Translations under genes and position numbers: made by a program
Shown here: piece after piece, positions 1 through 9,119 of the stretch
Position numbering within the stretch: position 1 is the first letter of the stretch
Layout: the number at the start of each line of letters is the position of its first letter
From: Methylocapsa sp. D3K7
GTDB lineage: Bacteria; Pseudomonadota; Alphaproteobacteria; Rhizobiales; Beijerinckiaceae
Direction of reading: 5' to 3'
Length of the DNA stretch: 64,000 nt
Assembly: GCF_029855125.1 (NCBI RefSeq)
Contig: NZ_CP123229.1
Span: 2,834,501 to 2,898,500, forward strand
The notes under the pieces: generated by a model
The model's database searches: none
Seen by the model: only the letters and a program-made list of their open reading frames with translations
Told to the model about the DNA's origin: nothing

Positions 1-153
1 TCCTATTAATTCTTGACGCGCTGGTGCAATCACTAGGTTCGGGAGCACGTTTTGCGCATTGGATGTTGCCGCGAACGACTCGATTAACCTTATCCCCAGG
101 CAAATGGAATAAACAAGCGGGTGCCATTAAAGCCGCGCCCAACGAGGCAATCC

Positions 154-1107
154 ATGACGCATGTTGCCACGCTTGTCTGCGATCCGGCGATGCCGGTTTT
201 GACCGGCGCTATGCTCCGCCGGGCAAGCGAAGCCATAACCGCGCAGTCCTGCGCACCGCGAGATCCGCCGTACTGGCTGGCGCAAGACGTCGCCGCCGAT
301 ATTTTTTTTGAGACCGGATCAGCCGTCGGAACCAAAGCCGTTGCGGACGAGGTGCGTGCCAGTCTTGGCAACGCTGCCATCGATGTCATCGTGCAAAAGG
401 CGGAAGGGCGGCGCAAGCGGCTTTTGCTCGCCGACATGGATTCCACCATGATCGGCCAGGAATGTATTGACGAACTCGCCGCTGAAATCGGCAAGAAGGC
501 GCATATCGCGGCGATCACGGAACGCGCCATGCGCGGCGATATCGCGTTTGAACCGGCCTTGCGCGAAAGAGTTGCCCTGCTTAAGGGACTCGACCGTGCC
601 ACGATCCACCGCGTCATCGCCCGCAAAATCAGCTTGACGCCGGGCGGCCGAGCCTTGGTGCGAACGATGCGGGCCCATGGGGCGCAGACCGTGCTCGTCT
701 CGGGAGGGTTCTCGGTGTTTACCTCCGTCATCGCGGCGGCCATCGGTTTTGATGAACATCGGGCGAATGAGCTGCTCTTCGACGAGGAAGGCAAGTTGAG
801 CGGACTTGTCGTTGAGCCGATTCTTGGCAAGAGTGCCAAGCTTGCGGCCCTTGAACATTTTCAGGAAAAGCACGGCCTCACGGCCACGGAAACTCTGGCG
901 GTTGGCGATGGTGCCAATGACCTCGCCATGCTCGAAGCGGCGGGCCTCGGCGTGGCCTTCCGGGCAAAGCCAAGGGTTGCCGCCGCCGCCCACGCACGGA
1001 TCGATCATGGCGACCTGACCGCGCTGCTTTACGCGCAAGGCTACAAACGCGAAGAGTTTGTTGCGGAACAGACTGGGCAAGCTGAAGAATTGCGGGCAGA
1101 GCTGTGA
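154..1107 (+). CDS. serB: Phosphoserine phosphatase
   Basis: This cytoplasmic HAD-superfamily enzyme hydrolyses O-phosphoserine to serine in the last step of serine synthesis. The catalytic DxDST motif is visible as ADMDSTMIGQE (Asp94 nucleophile, Asp96), followed by the VSGGF motif and the C-terminal metal motif VGDGANDLAML. The N-terminal 80 residues form the ACT-like regulatory part usual in long proteobacterial SerB. An in-frame GTG lies at 121, but the ATG at 154 has an AGG-type ribosome site 7 bases upstream and gives 317 residues, near the family norm. It is followed after 29 bases by pxpA in the same direction. Confidence 0.93.
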   Translation: MTHVATLVCDPAMPVLTGAMLRRASEAITAQSCAPRDPPYWLAQDVAADIFFETGSAVGTKAVADEVRASLGNAAIDVIVQKAEGRRKRLLLADMDSTMIGQECIDELAAEIGKKAHIAAITERAMRGDIAFEPALRERVALLKGLDRATIHRVIARKISLTPGGRALVRTMRAHGAQTVLVSGGFSVFTSVIAAAIGFDEHRANELLFDEEGKLSGLVVEPILGKSAKLAALEHFQEKHGLTATETLAVGDGANDLAMLEAAGLGVAFRAKPRVAAAAHARIDHGDLTALLYAQGYKREEFVAEQTGQAEELRAEL

Positions 1108-1136
1108 GTGTGCCGCCGCAATAGAGGTGCCAGGAT

Positions 1137-1904
1137 ATGCGCAGCGTCGATTTGAATTGCGATTGTGGCGAAGGGTTCGGCGCCTATCGGATCGGCGACG
1201 ACGCCGCCATGCTCGACATTGTCACCAGCGTCAATGTCGCTTGCGGCTTTCATGCCGGAGATCCCGAGATCATGGCGCAAACCTTTGCCGCCGCCAAGAC
1301 CAGGGGCATCGCGATTGGTGCGCATCCCGGCTTTCCAGATCTTTGGGGATTTGGCCGCCGAAGACTGCCCTTCACGACGGGGGAAATCGAGCGGCTGGTC
1401 GCCTATCAGATCGGCGCCGCGCAAGCACTCTGCGCTTATGCCGGAGCAAGACTGGGTTACGTCAAAATCCATGGCGCCTTGAGCAATATCGCGGTCGAGG
1501 ATGCAACAATCGCCGAAGCGATCGCCCGCGCGGTCAAAACGGTCGCGAGGGATTTGATGTTCCTCGTCCCCGCCGGAACAAAATTGGAGGAGGCGGGTGT
1601 CACGCAAGGGCTGGCGGTGGCCCGCGAGATTTTTGCCGATCGCGCTTATACGGATGCGGGCAGTCTTGTCGAGAGATCCTGCGCCGGTGCCGTGCTGCAT
1701 AATGTGACTGAGGTTGCCTCGCGTGCGCTTGCGATGATTTCCGAGGGCGCGATTATCACAGAGTCCGGCAAGCGCTTGGCTGCCGGTATCGATAGCATCT
1801 GTGTGCACGGCGACAGTCCTAACGCGGTTGCGATGGCGAAAACGATCCGCGCGCGTCTTGAAGATGCCGGGATCGCGCTCGCGCCGTTCGCGCGGACGAA
1901 ATGA
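1137..1904 (+). CDS. pxpA: 5-oxoprolinase subunit A (LamB/YcsF family)
   Basis: PxpA is part of the ATP-dependent 5-oxoprolinase PxpABC, which opens 5-oxoproline to glutamate and so removes a damage product of glutamine and glutathione metabolism. The 255-residue protein begins with the family hallmark VDLNCDCGEGFG and carries NVACGFHAGDP and IGAHPGFPD, the conserved acidic/His positions of LamB/YcsF proteins. The length is normal. Its stop overlaps the pxpB start (ATGA), so the three subunits are probably translationally coupled. Confidence 0.93.
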   Translation: MRSVDLNCDCGEGFGAYRIGDDAAMLDIVTSVNVACGFHAGDPEIMAQTFAAAKTRGIAIGAHPGFPDLWGFGRRRLPFTTGEIERLVAYQIGAAQALCAYAGARLGYVKIHGALSNIAVEDATIAEAIARAVKTVARDLMFLVPAGTKLEEAGVTQGLAVAREIFADRAYTDAGSLVERSCAGAVLHNVTEVASRALAMISEGAIITESGKRLAAGIDSICVHGDSPNAVAMAKTIRARLEDAGIALAPFARTK

Positions 1905-2641
1905 TGACGAACGAGTCCGCGCCACGCTATCTGCCTGCCGGAGAGTCTGCGCTCGTCGTAGAATTCGGCGCGATCATCGATCCAAAACTTCATGATCGCG
2001 TGTTGGCCCTCGATGCCGCTGTCCAGCAAGCCCATATTCCTGGGGTGACGGAGACCGTGCCCACCTATCGTTCGCTGATGATTCATTTTGACCCGCGAAT
2101 CTTGACGACGGATGCTCTCATCGCAACTCTGTCCCGGCTTGCTATGCCATCGAAGGCGCATCGCGAAGGACGGCAACGCTGGTACATTCCCGTCTGTTAC
2201 GAGTCTCCGCACAGCGAGGATATCGGCGAGATCGTTTCTCTCTCGGGGTTGCCGCCCGCGCGAATCTTCGACCTGCATCAAGGCGCCCGCTACCGCGTTT
2301 ATATGTATGGCTTCGCGCCGGGGTTTGCGTTTCTTGGTGGGCTTCCCCGCGAGCTCACGCTACCGCGCCGTGCCACGCCAAGGGCGCCCGCGCCGCCCGG
2401 TTCCTTGCTGATCGCGGCCGGGCAAGCTCTGATCGCAAGTTGCGCCATGCCGACCGGCTGGTATGCGATCGGACGAACGCCGGTTAAAATGTTCGATCCC
2501 CGCCGCACCCAAGCGTTTCTCCTGGGCATCGGAGATGAGATTTGTTTCGAGCGGATCGATGGCGCGGCCTTCGACGCTTTGGCTCGTGCCGCGGAGGCGG
2601 GCGAGAGTTGCGCGCGATCTGAAATTTTGGAGGAGCCCTGA
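1901..2641 (+). CDS. pxpB: 5-oxoprolinase subunit B (KipI family)
   Basis: This is the KipI/allophanate-hydrolase-subunit-1 family partner of PxpC in 5-oxoprolinase. The conserved start YLPAGESALVVEFG and the GFAPGFAFLGGLP loop (about residue 140) are visible, as is the C-terminal TPVKMFDP segment. The length of 246 residues is standard. It overlaps pxpA by four bases and precedes pxpC by one base, with a GGAGGAG ribosome site for pxpC embedded in its last codons. KipI homologues were first described as kinase inhibitors in Bacillus, but the A-B-C gene order here supports the oxoprolinase role. Confidence 0.92.
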   Translation: MMTNESAPRYLPAGESALVVEFGAIIDPKLHDRVLALDAAVQQAHIPGVTETVPTYRSLMIHFDPRILTTDALIATLSRLAMPSKAHREGRQRWYIPVCYESPHSEDIGEIVSLSGLPPARIFDLHQGARYRVYMYGFAPGFAFLGGLPRELTLPRRATPRAPAPPGSLLIAAGQALIASCAMPTGWYAIGRTPVKMFDPRRTQAFLLGIGDEICFERIDGAAFDALARAAEAGESCARSEILEEP

Positions 2642-2642
2642 C

Positions 2643-3662
2643 ATGCGGGGGCGCTCGCGCGTGCTGCATGCCGGTCCAGGTGCGACCCTTCAAGACAGCG
2701 GCCGCCACGGCTATTTGCGCTATGGCGTTACTCCGGCGGGGCCGATGGATTGGACAGCATTCCGGACCGCCAATTTCGCTCTCGGCAATGATGAGCGCGC
2801 GGCGGCGATCGAAGTCCCGCTAGGAGGAATTAAAGTCGTCTGCGAAGACGCGCCGCTTTGGGTTGCCTTCGCGGGCGGCGCTTTTGTTTGGCGGCGTGGC
2901 GGCGTGACCCTGCCGATTGCGGCGCGGCTGCATTTACAGCCGGGCGAGAGTCTCGCGGCGCGGGCGGGCGCGGATGGCGCGTTTGCTTATCTCGCCGCCG
3001 CTGGCGGATTCGATACTCCGGCCGTGATGGGCAGCCGGGCGACGCATCTGCGCTCAGGGATGGGCGGCATCGAAGGGCGGATGCTGAGGGCAGGAGATGT
3101 TTTGCCTGCCAGCACTCCGGAGCGAGAGCCCGGGGGCGAGGCGCTGATCGGCGCGCCCTGGCTTGCCCGCGACTCCGATCCTTTCCGCGTCGTGCTTGGC
3201 CCGCAAGACGATTATTTTACGGCGGAGAGTCTGACCGGGTTTTTTGCTGGCACATTCACATTGACACCGGCGGCGGATCGTATGGCCTATCGTTTCGATG
3301 GGCCGGACATCGCGCATGCGCGGGGTCATGACATTGTATCGGATGGCGTCGCGCTGGGCGCTATTCAAATTCCCGGCGACAGAAAGCCGCTTGTTCTTAT
3401 GGCGGATCGTCAGCCGACGGGGGGCTATCCAAAACTTGGCCATGTCGCGCGCGCTGACATCGGCAGGCTTGCGCAAATGCGTCCGGGCGAGACGTGCCGG
3501 TTTCGCGCTGTGAGTGTCGCTGAGGCGCGATCGGCGCTCTTAGCCCGCGAGGATGAGATTGCGACGACGCAACAACGCTTGCGACCGCTGCGCGGGGTGT
3601 GCACGTCGCAAGCATTGTTCGAGGCCAATCTGATCGGCGGCGTCATCGATCCGCTGGAATAA
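2643..3662 (+). CDS. pxpC: 5-oxoprolinase subunit C (biotin-dependent carboxyltransferase-like)
   Basis: This is the KipA/allophanate-hydrolase-subunit-2 family protein that pairs with PxpB. It starts at ATG 2643, one base after pxpB, because the GGAGGAG ribosome site lies just upstream; the frame is open further 5' but that part is antisense-like. The 339-residue product shows the family landmarks GATLQDSGRHGYLRYGVTPAG near the N terminus and ADRQPTGGYPKLGHV near residue 250. It ends the serB-pxpABC run. Confidence 0.91.
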   Translation: MRGRSRVLHAGPGATLQDSGRHGYLRYGVTPAGPMDWTAFRTANFALGNDERAAAIEVPLGGIKVVCEDAPLWVAFAGGAFVWRRGGVTLPIAARLHLQPGESLAARAGADGAFAYLAAAGGFDTPAVMGSRATHLRSGMGGIEGRMLRAGDVLPASTPEREPGGEALIGAPWLARDSDPFRVVLGPQDDYFTAESLTGFFAGTFTLTPAADRMAYRFDGPDIAHARGHDIVSDGVALGAIQIPGDRKPLVLMADRQPTGGYPKLGHVARADIGRLAQMRPGETCRFRAVSVAEARSALLAREDEIATTQQRLRPLRGVCTSQALFEANLIGGVIDPLE

Positions 3663-3696
3663 TCTTGTAAGGTTTCAGGGCTCAATCGGACAAAAG

Positions 3697-3712
3697 TGTT
3701 TCACGTGAAACG
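3697..3712. promoter_or_regulatory. parS-like ParB/Spo0J binding site
   Basis: The 16-mer TGTTTCACGTGAAACG matches the bacterial parS consensus TGTTTCACGTGAAACA at 15 of 16 positions and is a perfect 14-bp palindrome in its core. It lies in the 239-base gap between pxpC and the cytochrome gene, not inside a coding region. ParB loads at such sites to organise and segregate the origin region. No parAB genes are in the window. Confidence 0.85.
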
Positions 3713-3901
3713 TTTTGGTACGATTGACACTCGCCTGATTCAGATCGTTACAAGGTGTAAAAGAATGTCTTTTTGACAAGCTCTCTTGTCTGATCGGAGG
3801 GTTTTCGCCTCCGTCAAAGTTTAACTTGCCACGAACTTGCATCTGATCGCATAGCTGTTGGCATGGATACCTATCTCGACCCATGTTTTCGATGGCCGCG
3901 C

Positions 3902-4195
3902 ATGAAGCTCGCCATTGTGTTCGCCGGTATTTTCGTTGCCGTCCCCGCAACTGCGCAGCAGGCGGTTCCCGAACTGATCTCTGGCTGCGTGCCTTGCCAC
4001 GGTGCCAACGGAATCGCGCGGTTTGGCGAAGTGCCGATTCTGGCGGGCCAGAATGCGCCTTATCTCCTCAACCAGTTGCACGCGTTTCAATCTGGCAAAC
4101 GCACGCATAAGGAGATGCGTTACATGACCCGCAGCCTGTCGGAAGAGGAAATGGAGGCCATCGCGGCCTATTTCTCCAGTCTGCCGCCGAGGTGA
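3902..4195 (+). CDS. Small periplasmic cytochrome c (c553-like, class I)
   Basis: The 97-residue product has a short signal peptide (MKLAIVFAGIFVAVPATAQQ) and one covalent haem motif, CVPCH, at residues 29-33. Met72 or Met75 (KEMRYMTR) is the probable distal ligand, followed by an amphipathic C-terminal helix with the EAIAAYFSSLPPR ending typical of c553/c4-type electron carriers. An ATG at 3863 would add 13 residues ahead of the signal peptide, so I prefer 3902. The electron-transfer partner cannot be deduced because the gene stands alone. Confidence 0.85.
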   Translation: MKLAIVFAGIFVAVPATAQQAVPELISGCVPCHGANGIARFGEVPILAGQNAPYLLNQLHAFQSGKRTHKEMRYMTRSLSEEEMEAIAAYFSSLPPR

Positions 4196-4254
4196 TACGC
4201 AGCAGCCGGTGCCGCTGACTTCGTGCTTAGAATCGATCGCCCACCGTCTTCACA

Positions 4255-4306
4255 CTTAGGTATTGACCTAAGCATTTGGCAGGCATATATTTAGGTATAT
4301 GCCTAA
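4255..4306. promoter_or_regulatory. Two palindromic operators in front of the ArsR gene
   Basis: The first is CTTAGGT-ATTG-ACCTAAG (4255-4272), a perfect 7-bp inverted repeat. The second is a nested pair, GGCATATA(4282-4289)/TATATGCC(4296-4303), enclosing TTAGG...CCTAA (4291-4306), and it overlaps the ATG at 4299. The shared TTAGG/CCTAA half-sites and their position on the start codon suggest autorepression by the encoded ArsR protein (inference). Confidence 0.6.
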
Positions 4307-4637
4307 CCAATCTGCTCAATTGGATCGTGTCTTTCAAGCCATGGCGGACCCGACGCGGCGGGCGGTGCTCGAACGTCTGACCCGGGGGCCTGCCCCCGTG
4401 AGCGAGCTGGCGCGACCCTTTAAAATGGCGTTGCCATCTTTTTCGCAGCACCTTGACGTTTTGGAGAGCTGTGGATTGGTGAGGTCGCGCAAATCGGGGC
4501 GTGTGCGAACCTATAAGCTGGCGCCTCAGCCGCTGAAGGCTGCGTTGCACTGGATCGAAACGCAACGCAAGACCTGGGAGCGCCGCCTGGATCAACTGGA
4601 TACGTATCTTGCGGACCTTAAGGAGGAACAACGATGA
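4299..4637 (+). CDS. ArsR-family transcriptional regulator
   Basis: This 112-residue winged-helix protein belongs to the metal-free ArsR branch that controls a downstream AHSA1 gene. It shows the family pattern [33 protein letters not shown] followed by the recognition helix [26 protein letters not shown]. There is no Cys-x-Cys metal site, so a metal ligand is unlikely. Its stop codon overlaps the next gene's start (ATGA), the usual arrangement for this regulator/SRPBCC pair. Palindromes overlapping its start suggest autoregulation. Confidence 0.9.
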   Translation: MPNQSAQLDRVFQAMADPTRRAVLERLTRGPAPVSELARPFKMALPSFSQHLDVLESCGLVRSRKSGRVRTYKLAPQPLKAALHWIETQRKTWERRLDQLDTYLADLKEEQR

Positions 4638-5140
4638 GCGGTTCGATCATTCATAAGCCAGATCCAAAACTCGATCTCATGTTCGAACGCTTCGTCGATG
4701 TGCCGAGGGAACTCGTCTGGATGGCGTGGACGACACCGGAACACTTGAAGAAGTGGTTCACGCCTGTGCCTTGGAAAACGGTGGATTGCGAAATCGAACT
4801 TCACCCGGGCGGTATGTTCCGCACCGTGATGCGTTCTCCGGAGGGTCAGGAATTTCCGAACGTGGGTTGCTATCTGGAAATCATCGCGAACGAAAAGCTC
4901 GTCTGGACGAACGCCCTCGCGCCGGGTTACCGGCCATCTCATTCACCTGGAACGATGCCTTGCGATACATTCTTTTTCACGGCGGTTATCGCGCTTGAAC
5001 CGCACGGCAATGGGACGAAATACACGGCGCTGGTGATCCACGGCGACGAAGACGCGCGTAAGAAGCATGAGGAGATGGGGTTTTATGAGGGCTGGGGCAA
5101 AGCACTCGATCAGCTCGTCGCTCATGCGAAGAACATGTAG
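4634..5140 (+). CDS. SRPBCC / AHSA1 family protein
   Basis: This 168-residue START-like fold protein resembles the Aha1 C-terminal domain family, which binds small hydrophobic ligands. The recognisable stretches are [23 protein letters not shown] at the N terminus, ELHPGGMF in the middle and [13 protein letters not shown] at the C terminus. It is translationally coupled to the ArsR gene. The ligand is unknown. A decayed relative of this family lies at 46223. Confidence 0.85.
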   Translation: MSGSIIHKPDPKLDLMFERFVDVPRELVWMAWTTPEHLKKWFTPVPWKTVDCEIELHPGGMFRTVMRSPEGQEFPNVGCYLEIIANEKLVWTNALAPGYRPSHSPGTMPCDTFFFTAVIALEPHGNGTKYTALVIHGDEDARKKHEEMGFYEGWGKALDQLVAHAKNM

Positions 5141-5214
5141 CCTGAGCCACGCAAGCACATTCCCGATTGTCTCCTGCGCAAACAACGATGGAAAACTTCC
5201 CGGGTATGCAGCTT

Positions 5215-5424
5215 TTAGTGCTTACATTCTGTCCGTCCCTGCACCAAGGCAAGCTCTTCATTCATACGGCGAATCCGATTTTCGCAGTTTAGCCATTTCC
5301 CGAAGTTGCACTGACCGACCCGGCATGTGTACTCACATTCCAAAAGCTCGGGGGGCACGTCCGCGATAAAAGGCCCCTTGAAGAGGTTTTTGAAAAATCT
5401 GAAGATACTGGCCGTCCGTCTCAC
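5215..5424 (-). CDS. Small Cys-containing conserved-looking protein
   Basis: I do not recognise a named family. The 69-residue frame starts at a GTG preceded by a good ribosome site (AGGAAGGAAG, about 6 bases away). It has a basic N terminus followed by GPFIADVPPELLECEY and four cysteines spaced C-x3-C-x4-C-x7-C (residues 30-49), then ENRIRRMNEELA. The composition is protein-like and the cysteine spacing could bind metal. It stands alone between the AHSA1 gene and the IS630 element. It could be a chance frame. Confidence 0.5.
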   Translation of the reverse strand: MRRTASIFRFFKNLFKGPFIADVPPELLECEYTCRVGQCNFGKWLNCENRIRRMNEELALVQGRTECKH

Positions 5425-5521
5425 GGTTTTTCTTCCTTCCTAAATCCAACCGCCCCTTGGGACCGCGAGCGAAGATAACTTCCCAATCGAGATGTGCATT
5501 GATCTATCGCAAGATATGCTA

Positions 5522-6573
5522 GAGCAGTATCCGACCTGAATGAATCTGAAGGGATTCCCGAATCGGGCTTGAGGTGATTCAAACTGTCTGCCGGAGCAAG
5601 GAGGCCGGCAGGCATGTCGAAAGCCTTGTCTCTCGATCTTCGGGTTCGTGTACTGTCCGCGGTTGCGCAGGGTCTAAGCCATCGCGAAGCCGGCGCGCGG
5701 TTCGCGGTCAGCGCATCGAGCGTCAGCCGCTGGCGAAAGCTTGCGCGGGAACGGGGTGACGCGCGTCCGAAGGCGCTCGGCGGGGATCGTCGGTCGGGCC
5801 GGATCGACGCCCATAAGGACACAGTCCTCTGCGTGCTCGAGGCGACGCCCGACATCACCATCGAGGAGTTACGCCAAACGCTGGCGGACAAGGGGCTTGT
5901 CGTCGGCTATGGCACGATCCGCCGCTTCTTCGCGCGTCATGCGATCACGCGCAAAAAAAGACTGCGCACGCCAGCGAGCAGGATCGCCCCGACGTCCTGA
6001 AACGGCGCGAGGACTGGTTCGACGGGCAGATCGATCTCGACCCTGACCGCCTCGTCTTCATCGACGAGACCTGGGCCTCGACGAAGATGGCCCGCACGCA
6101 TGGCCGTTGCCGGCGCGGCGAACGCCTGCGCGTCGGCGTGCCCCATGGCCACTGGAAGACCACGACTTTTGTCGCCGCCCTCACGACGCGCGGCATGATC
6201 GCGCCGTGGGTGCTGGACGGGCCGATCAACCGCGACGCTTTCGAGACCTATGTCGACAAGGCCCTCGTTCCAGACCTGCGGCCGGGCGACATCGTCGTCA
6301 TGGACAATCTGTCGAGCCATAAGGGGCCAAGAGTGCGGGAGATGATCGCGGCGGCGGACGCCAGCCTTCTCTACCTGCCGCCTTACAGTCCGGACTTCAA
6401 CCCGATCGAGAATGCCTTCTCCAAGCTGAAGGCTCATCTGCGTAAGGCTGCCGAGCGAACCGTCGGCGGCCTCTGGGACGCCATCGGCCGCATCATCGAT
6501 CTGTTCGCTCCAGCGGAATGCAAAAACTACTTCGCCGCCGCAGGATACGATGCAACATGATCGGCTATTGCTC
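5522..6573 (+). mobile_element. IS630-family insertion sequence (complete, 1052 bp)
   Basis: The element is bounded by imperfect terminal inverted repeats: GAGCAGTATCCGACC at the left end and, read inward from the right end, GAGCAATAGCCGATC. It is flanked on both sides by the dinucleotide TA (5520-5521 and 6574-6575), the target duplication of the IS630/Tc1 superfamily. It carries one transposase gene split by a slippery A7 run. Both ends and the gene look intact, so it may still move. It landed about 20 bases beyond the end of mtaB. Confidence 0.9.
5614..6560 (+). CDS. IS630-family transposase (made by -1 frameshift)
   Basis: The first frame (5614-6000) encodes an HTH-rich DNA-binding half starting MSKALSLDLRVRVLSAVAQG, behind a strong AAGGAGG ribosome site. 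At 5953-5959 seven A's (codons cgc aaa aaa) permit a -1 shift. Reading then continues K-T-A-H-A-S-E-Q-D-R-P-D in the second frame to 6560, giving the usual single protein of about 315 residues. The DDE triad is visible in the second half as VFIDETW, VVMDNLSSHK and NPIENAFSKLK. The shift reconstructs the normal family sequence exactly, so this is programmed frameshifting rather than decay. Confidence 0.9.
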
Positions 6574-6592
6574 TAGCCGACGCAGCAGAGGC

Positions 6593-7909
6593 TCAGGTGT
6601 TACAAACCAAGGCTTGCGCACCATGGTTTCGGGCAGGCTCCAACAGGTCCAATGCAAGGCTCCTCGCCTCGAGCATTTTGCCGTCGTTGCCCGCGATGAC
6701 CACGTTGATCATTTGCGAGGGTGGGAAGTCGCCAATTTTCACACGCGTGAAATCCTCGGTGCGGCCGGTTCCGCCGCGTTCCGACAGGACAGGCAGTGTC
6801 TTGCCGGTTTGTAATGCAAGATGCACGCCCAGTGCCGCGTCCCCGGCCTCACGGAGGCGCTTGGCTCTGGCCTTTATGACCTCCCCCGCGACGGGCGGCA
6901 TTTTTGCGGCGGGGGTTCCGGGCCGGGCGGAAAAGGGAAAGACATGAAGATGCGTCAGGTCGCAATCCGCAATGAGTTGCAGCGTATTTTCGAACATGGC
7001 GTCCGTCTCGGTCGGAAAGCCCGCGATGACATCGGCGCCAAACACGATTTGCGGCCGCAGTTGGCGGAGTTCGGAGCAAAACCGGACTGCATCGGCGCGG
7101 GAGTGGCGCCGCTTCATGCGCTTCAAAATCATATCGTCGCCCGATTGCAGCGACAGATGCAGATGCGGCATGAGGCGCGGCTCATGAGCGAAAGCGTCAA
7201 TGAGATCTGCGTCCGCCTCGATGCAATCGATCGACGATAGCCGCAGCCGTTCGAGTTTTGGCGCGGCGCGCAGGATGGATATGACAAGTTGCCCTAGGGA
7301 TGGGGCGCCGCATAAATCCGTGCCATAGGACGTCAGATCGACGCCAGTGAGGACGATTTCGCAAAAGCCCTTGTCCGCCAGACGCCGCGCGGCGGACGCA
7401 ATATCCTCCATCGGCACCGAGCGTGAAGGGCCACGCCCAAAGGGAATGACGCAAAAGGTGCAGCGGTGATCGCAGCCCGTCTGCACCGCGAGAAAGGCGC
7501 GGGTATGATCCTCGACGCCCTCGCTCAACACATGCGGCGCCGTCTTCGCCGTCATGATTTCGGAGACGCTGCTCCGGCCAAGGTCGGCCCAACTCTCTGG
7601 CGAGGTTTTTTCCGCATTGCCGATGACCTGGGACACTTCCGGCATGGCGGCGAAACGCGCGGAGTCGATTTGCGCCGCACAGCCGGTGACGGCGATCTCG
7701 GCGCCGGGCCGCTCGCGCTTGATGCGGCGGATCGCTTGGCGGGCCTGCCGCGCCGCCTCCGCCGTGACCGCGCAGCTGTTGATGATGACGAGGTTGCTGC
7801 GTCCTTGGGCGAGCGCGGCGCGGCGCATGGCTTCCGACTCGACCAGATTGAGGCGGCAGCCGAAGGTTAGGACTTCGACAGCTGGCGGTTCGCGGGCCGG
7901 TTGGGTCAC
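6593..7909 (-). CDS. mtaB: tRNA t6A37 methylthiotransferase MtaB
   Basis: This radical-SAM enzyme converts t6A to ms2t6A at position 37 of ANN-decoding tRNAs. The 438-residue protein has the N-terminal MTTase domain with cysteines 18, 46 and 77, which hold the auxiliary iron-sulphur cluster. The radical-SAM motif GCDHRCTFC follows (Cys146, 150, 153), then [10 protein letters not shown] and the [11 protein letters not shown] segment, and a C-terminal TRAM-like region. It overlaps the dapF stop by four bases, so the two genes form one minus-strand operon. The IS630 copy lies directly downstream. Confidence 0.93.
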   Translation of the reverse strand: MTQPAREPPAVEVLTFGCRLNLVESEAMRRAALAQGRSNLVIINSCAVTAEAARQARQAIRRIKRERPGAEIAVTGCAAQIDSARFAAMPEVSQVIGNAEKTSPESWADLGRSSVSEIMTAKTAPHVLSEGVEDHTRAFLAVQTGCDHRCTFCVIPFGRGPSRSVPMEDIASAARRLADKGFCEIVLTGVDLTSYGTDLCGAPSLGQLVISILRAAPKLERLRLSSIDCIEADADLIDAFAHEPRLMPHLHLSLQSGDDMILKRMKRRHSRADAVRFCSELRQLRPQIVFGADVIAGFPTETDAMFENTLQLIADCDLTHLHVFPFSARPGTPAAKMPPVAGEVIKARAKRLREAGDAALGVHLALQTGKTLPVLSERGGTGRTEDFTRVKIGDFPPSQMINVVIAGNDGKMLEARSLALDLLEPARNHGAQALVCNT

Positions 7910-8778
7910 GCCGCGATGTCCTTGAAGAGATTAGGATCGAGCCGGGTCTCGAATTCAAATTCGACCGGCCCGGTCATTAGAACATGCTCATCGCTCTGCC
8001 GCCATTCGATGTCGAGATCGCCGCCGGGTAGGCTAACGGTGGCGCGCCGGTCCGTGAGGCCCTTGCGAACCGCCGCGACCAATGCGGCGCAGGCCGCCGA
8101 GCCGCAGGCGCGGGTCAAGCCGGTGCCGCGCTCCCAAACTTTGAGCGCGATGTGGGTGCGGGAGATGACATGAGCGAGCGAGATATTGGCGCGCTCGGGA
8201 AAGATGGGATGATGTTCGAGCAATGGGCCGATTTTGCCAAGATCATAGGCCTCGATATCATCGACCCAGAAAATCGCATGCGGATTGCCCATGTTGACGG
8301 CTGACGGCGTGTGCAAGATGGGGGCATCGATCGGCCCGATCTGCAATTCGATGGTGCGCGTGTCATGAAATGGATCGCGAAGCGGGATTTCATTCCAGGC
8401 GAGGCGCGCGCGGCCCATATCGACGCTGAAAACCGTTTCGGCCTTGCGCTGGCATTCGAGCCGGGCGGCGGCAGTCTCCAAGACAAGCTTTTCGCGCGGC
8501 GTTCCCCGCAACAGGATAAAGGCGACGCAGCGTGTCCCATTGCCGCAACTCTCGGCCTGCGAACCATCCCTGTTATAGATCGTCATATAGGCATCGGTGC
8601 CCGTGGAGCGCGGCTCGTGTAGCACCATGAGCTGATCGAAGGCGAGGCCGTCGCCCCTTGCGATCGCGCGCGCCTCGGCGCCGCTCACGGTCAAGCCCGT
8701 ACCGCGCAGATCGAGAACGGCGATTTCGTTGCCGATCCCATTCAATTTTGCGGCATGCCTATTGGCGAGGGGGCTCAT
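7906..8778 (-). CDS. dapF: Diaminopimelate epimerase
   Basis: DapF interconverts LL- and meso-diaminopimelate for lysine and peptidoglycan synthesis. The two catalytic cysteines are in [13 protein letters not shown] (Cys78) and [11 protein letters not shown]. The start [16 protein letters not shown] is typical. The frame is open upstream to 8910, but the ATG at 8778 gives the normal length of 290 residues. Its last bases overlap the mtaB start. Confidence 0.94.
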   Translation of the reverse strand: MSPLANRHAAKLNGIGNEIAVLDLRGTGLTVSGAEARAIARGDGLAFDQLMVLHEPRSTGTDAYMTIYNRDGSQAESCGNGTRCVAFILLRGTPREKLVLETAAARLECQRKAETVFSVDMGRARLAWNEIPLRDPFHDTRTIELQIGPIDAPILHTPSAVNMGNPHAIFWVDDIEAYDLGKIGPLLEHHPIFPERANISLAHVISRTHIALKVWERGTGLTRACGSAACAALVAAVRKGLTDRRATVSLPGGDLDIEWRQSDEHVLMTGPVEFEFETRLDPNLFKDIAA

Positions 8779-9119
8779 GATCGATATCCATTTGTCCGCT
8801 GACTTGCGGGAATCGGTAGCGGAACGCCGCCCTCCATGGCAAGTCGTCAAAATCAGCCTTGACCGGGGCCGGTCGAGTCCTCGTCCGAAGCAGGGCGGCA
8901 AGACCGGCATATCCGTTGCAAGTTCATGATATAGAAACTTTCAGGCTGCGGCGCGTTTTCTCGCCGCGTCCTTGCCCTTTTGTTCCTGAATGGGGGTCGT
9001 CCCGCCCCAGCCGCCACCCGCATATATTCAACGTGTTGAAGAATGTTCCGAAAGTCGATCCACTTTTTTGGAACATGCTTGAGCGCGAGACCAAATTCCA
9101 TAAAATTCCGGAGCCGCAC

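Noticed and set aside
1..153. Possible gene fragment at the left edge
   Set aside because: No motif or ribosome site; probably the promoter region of serB.
5421..5891. Minus-strand frame over the left end of the IS630 element
   Set aside because: Antisense to the transposase and without a ribosome site.
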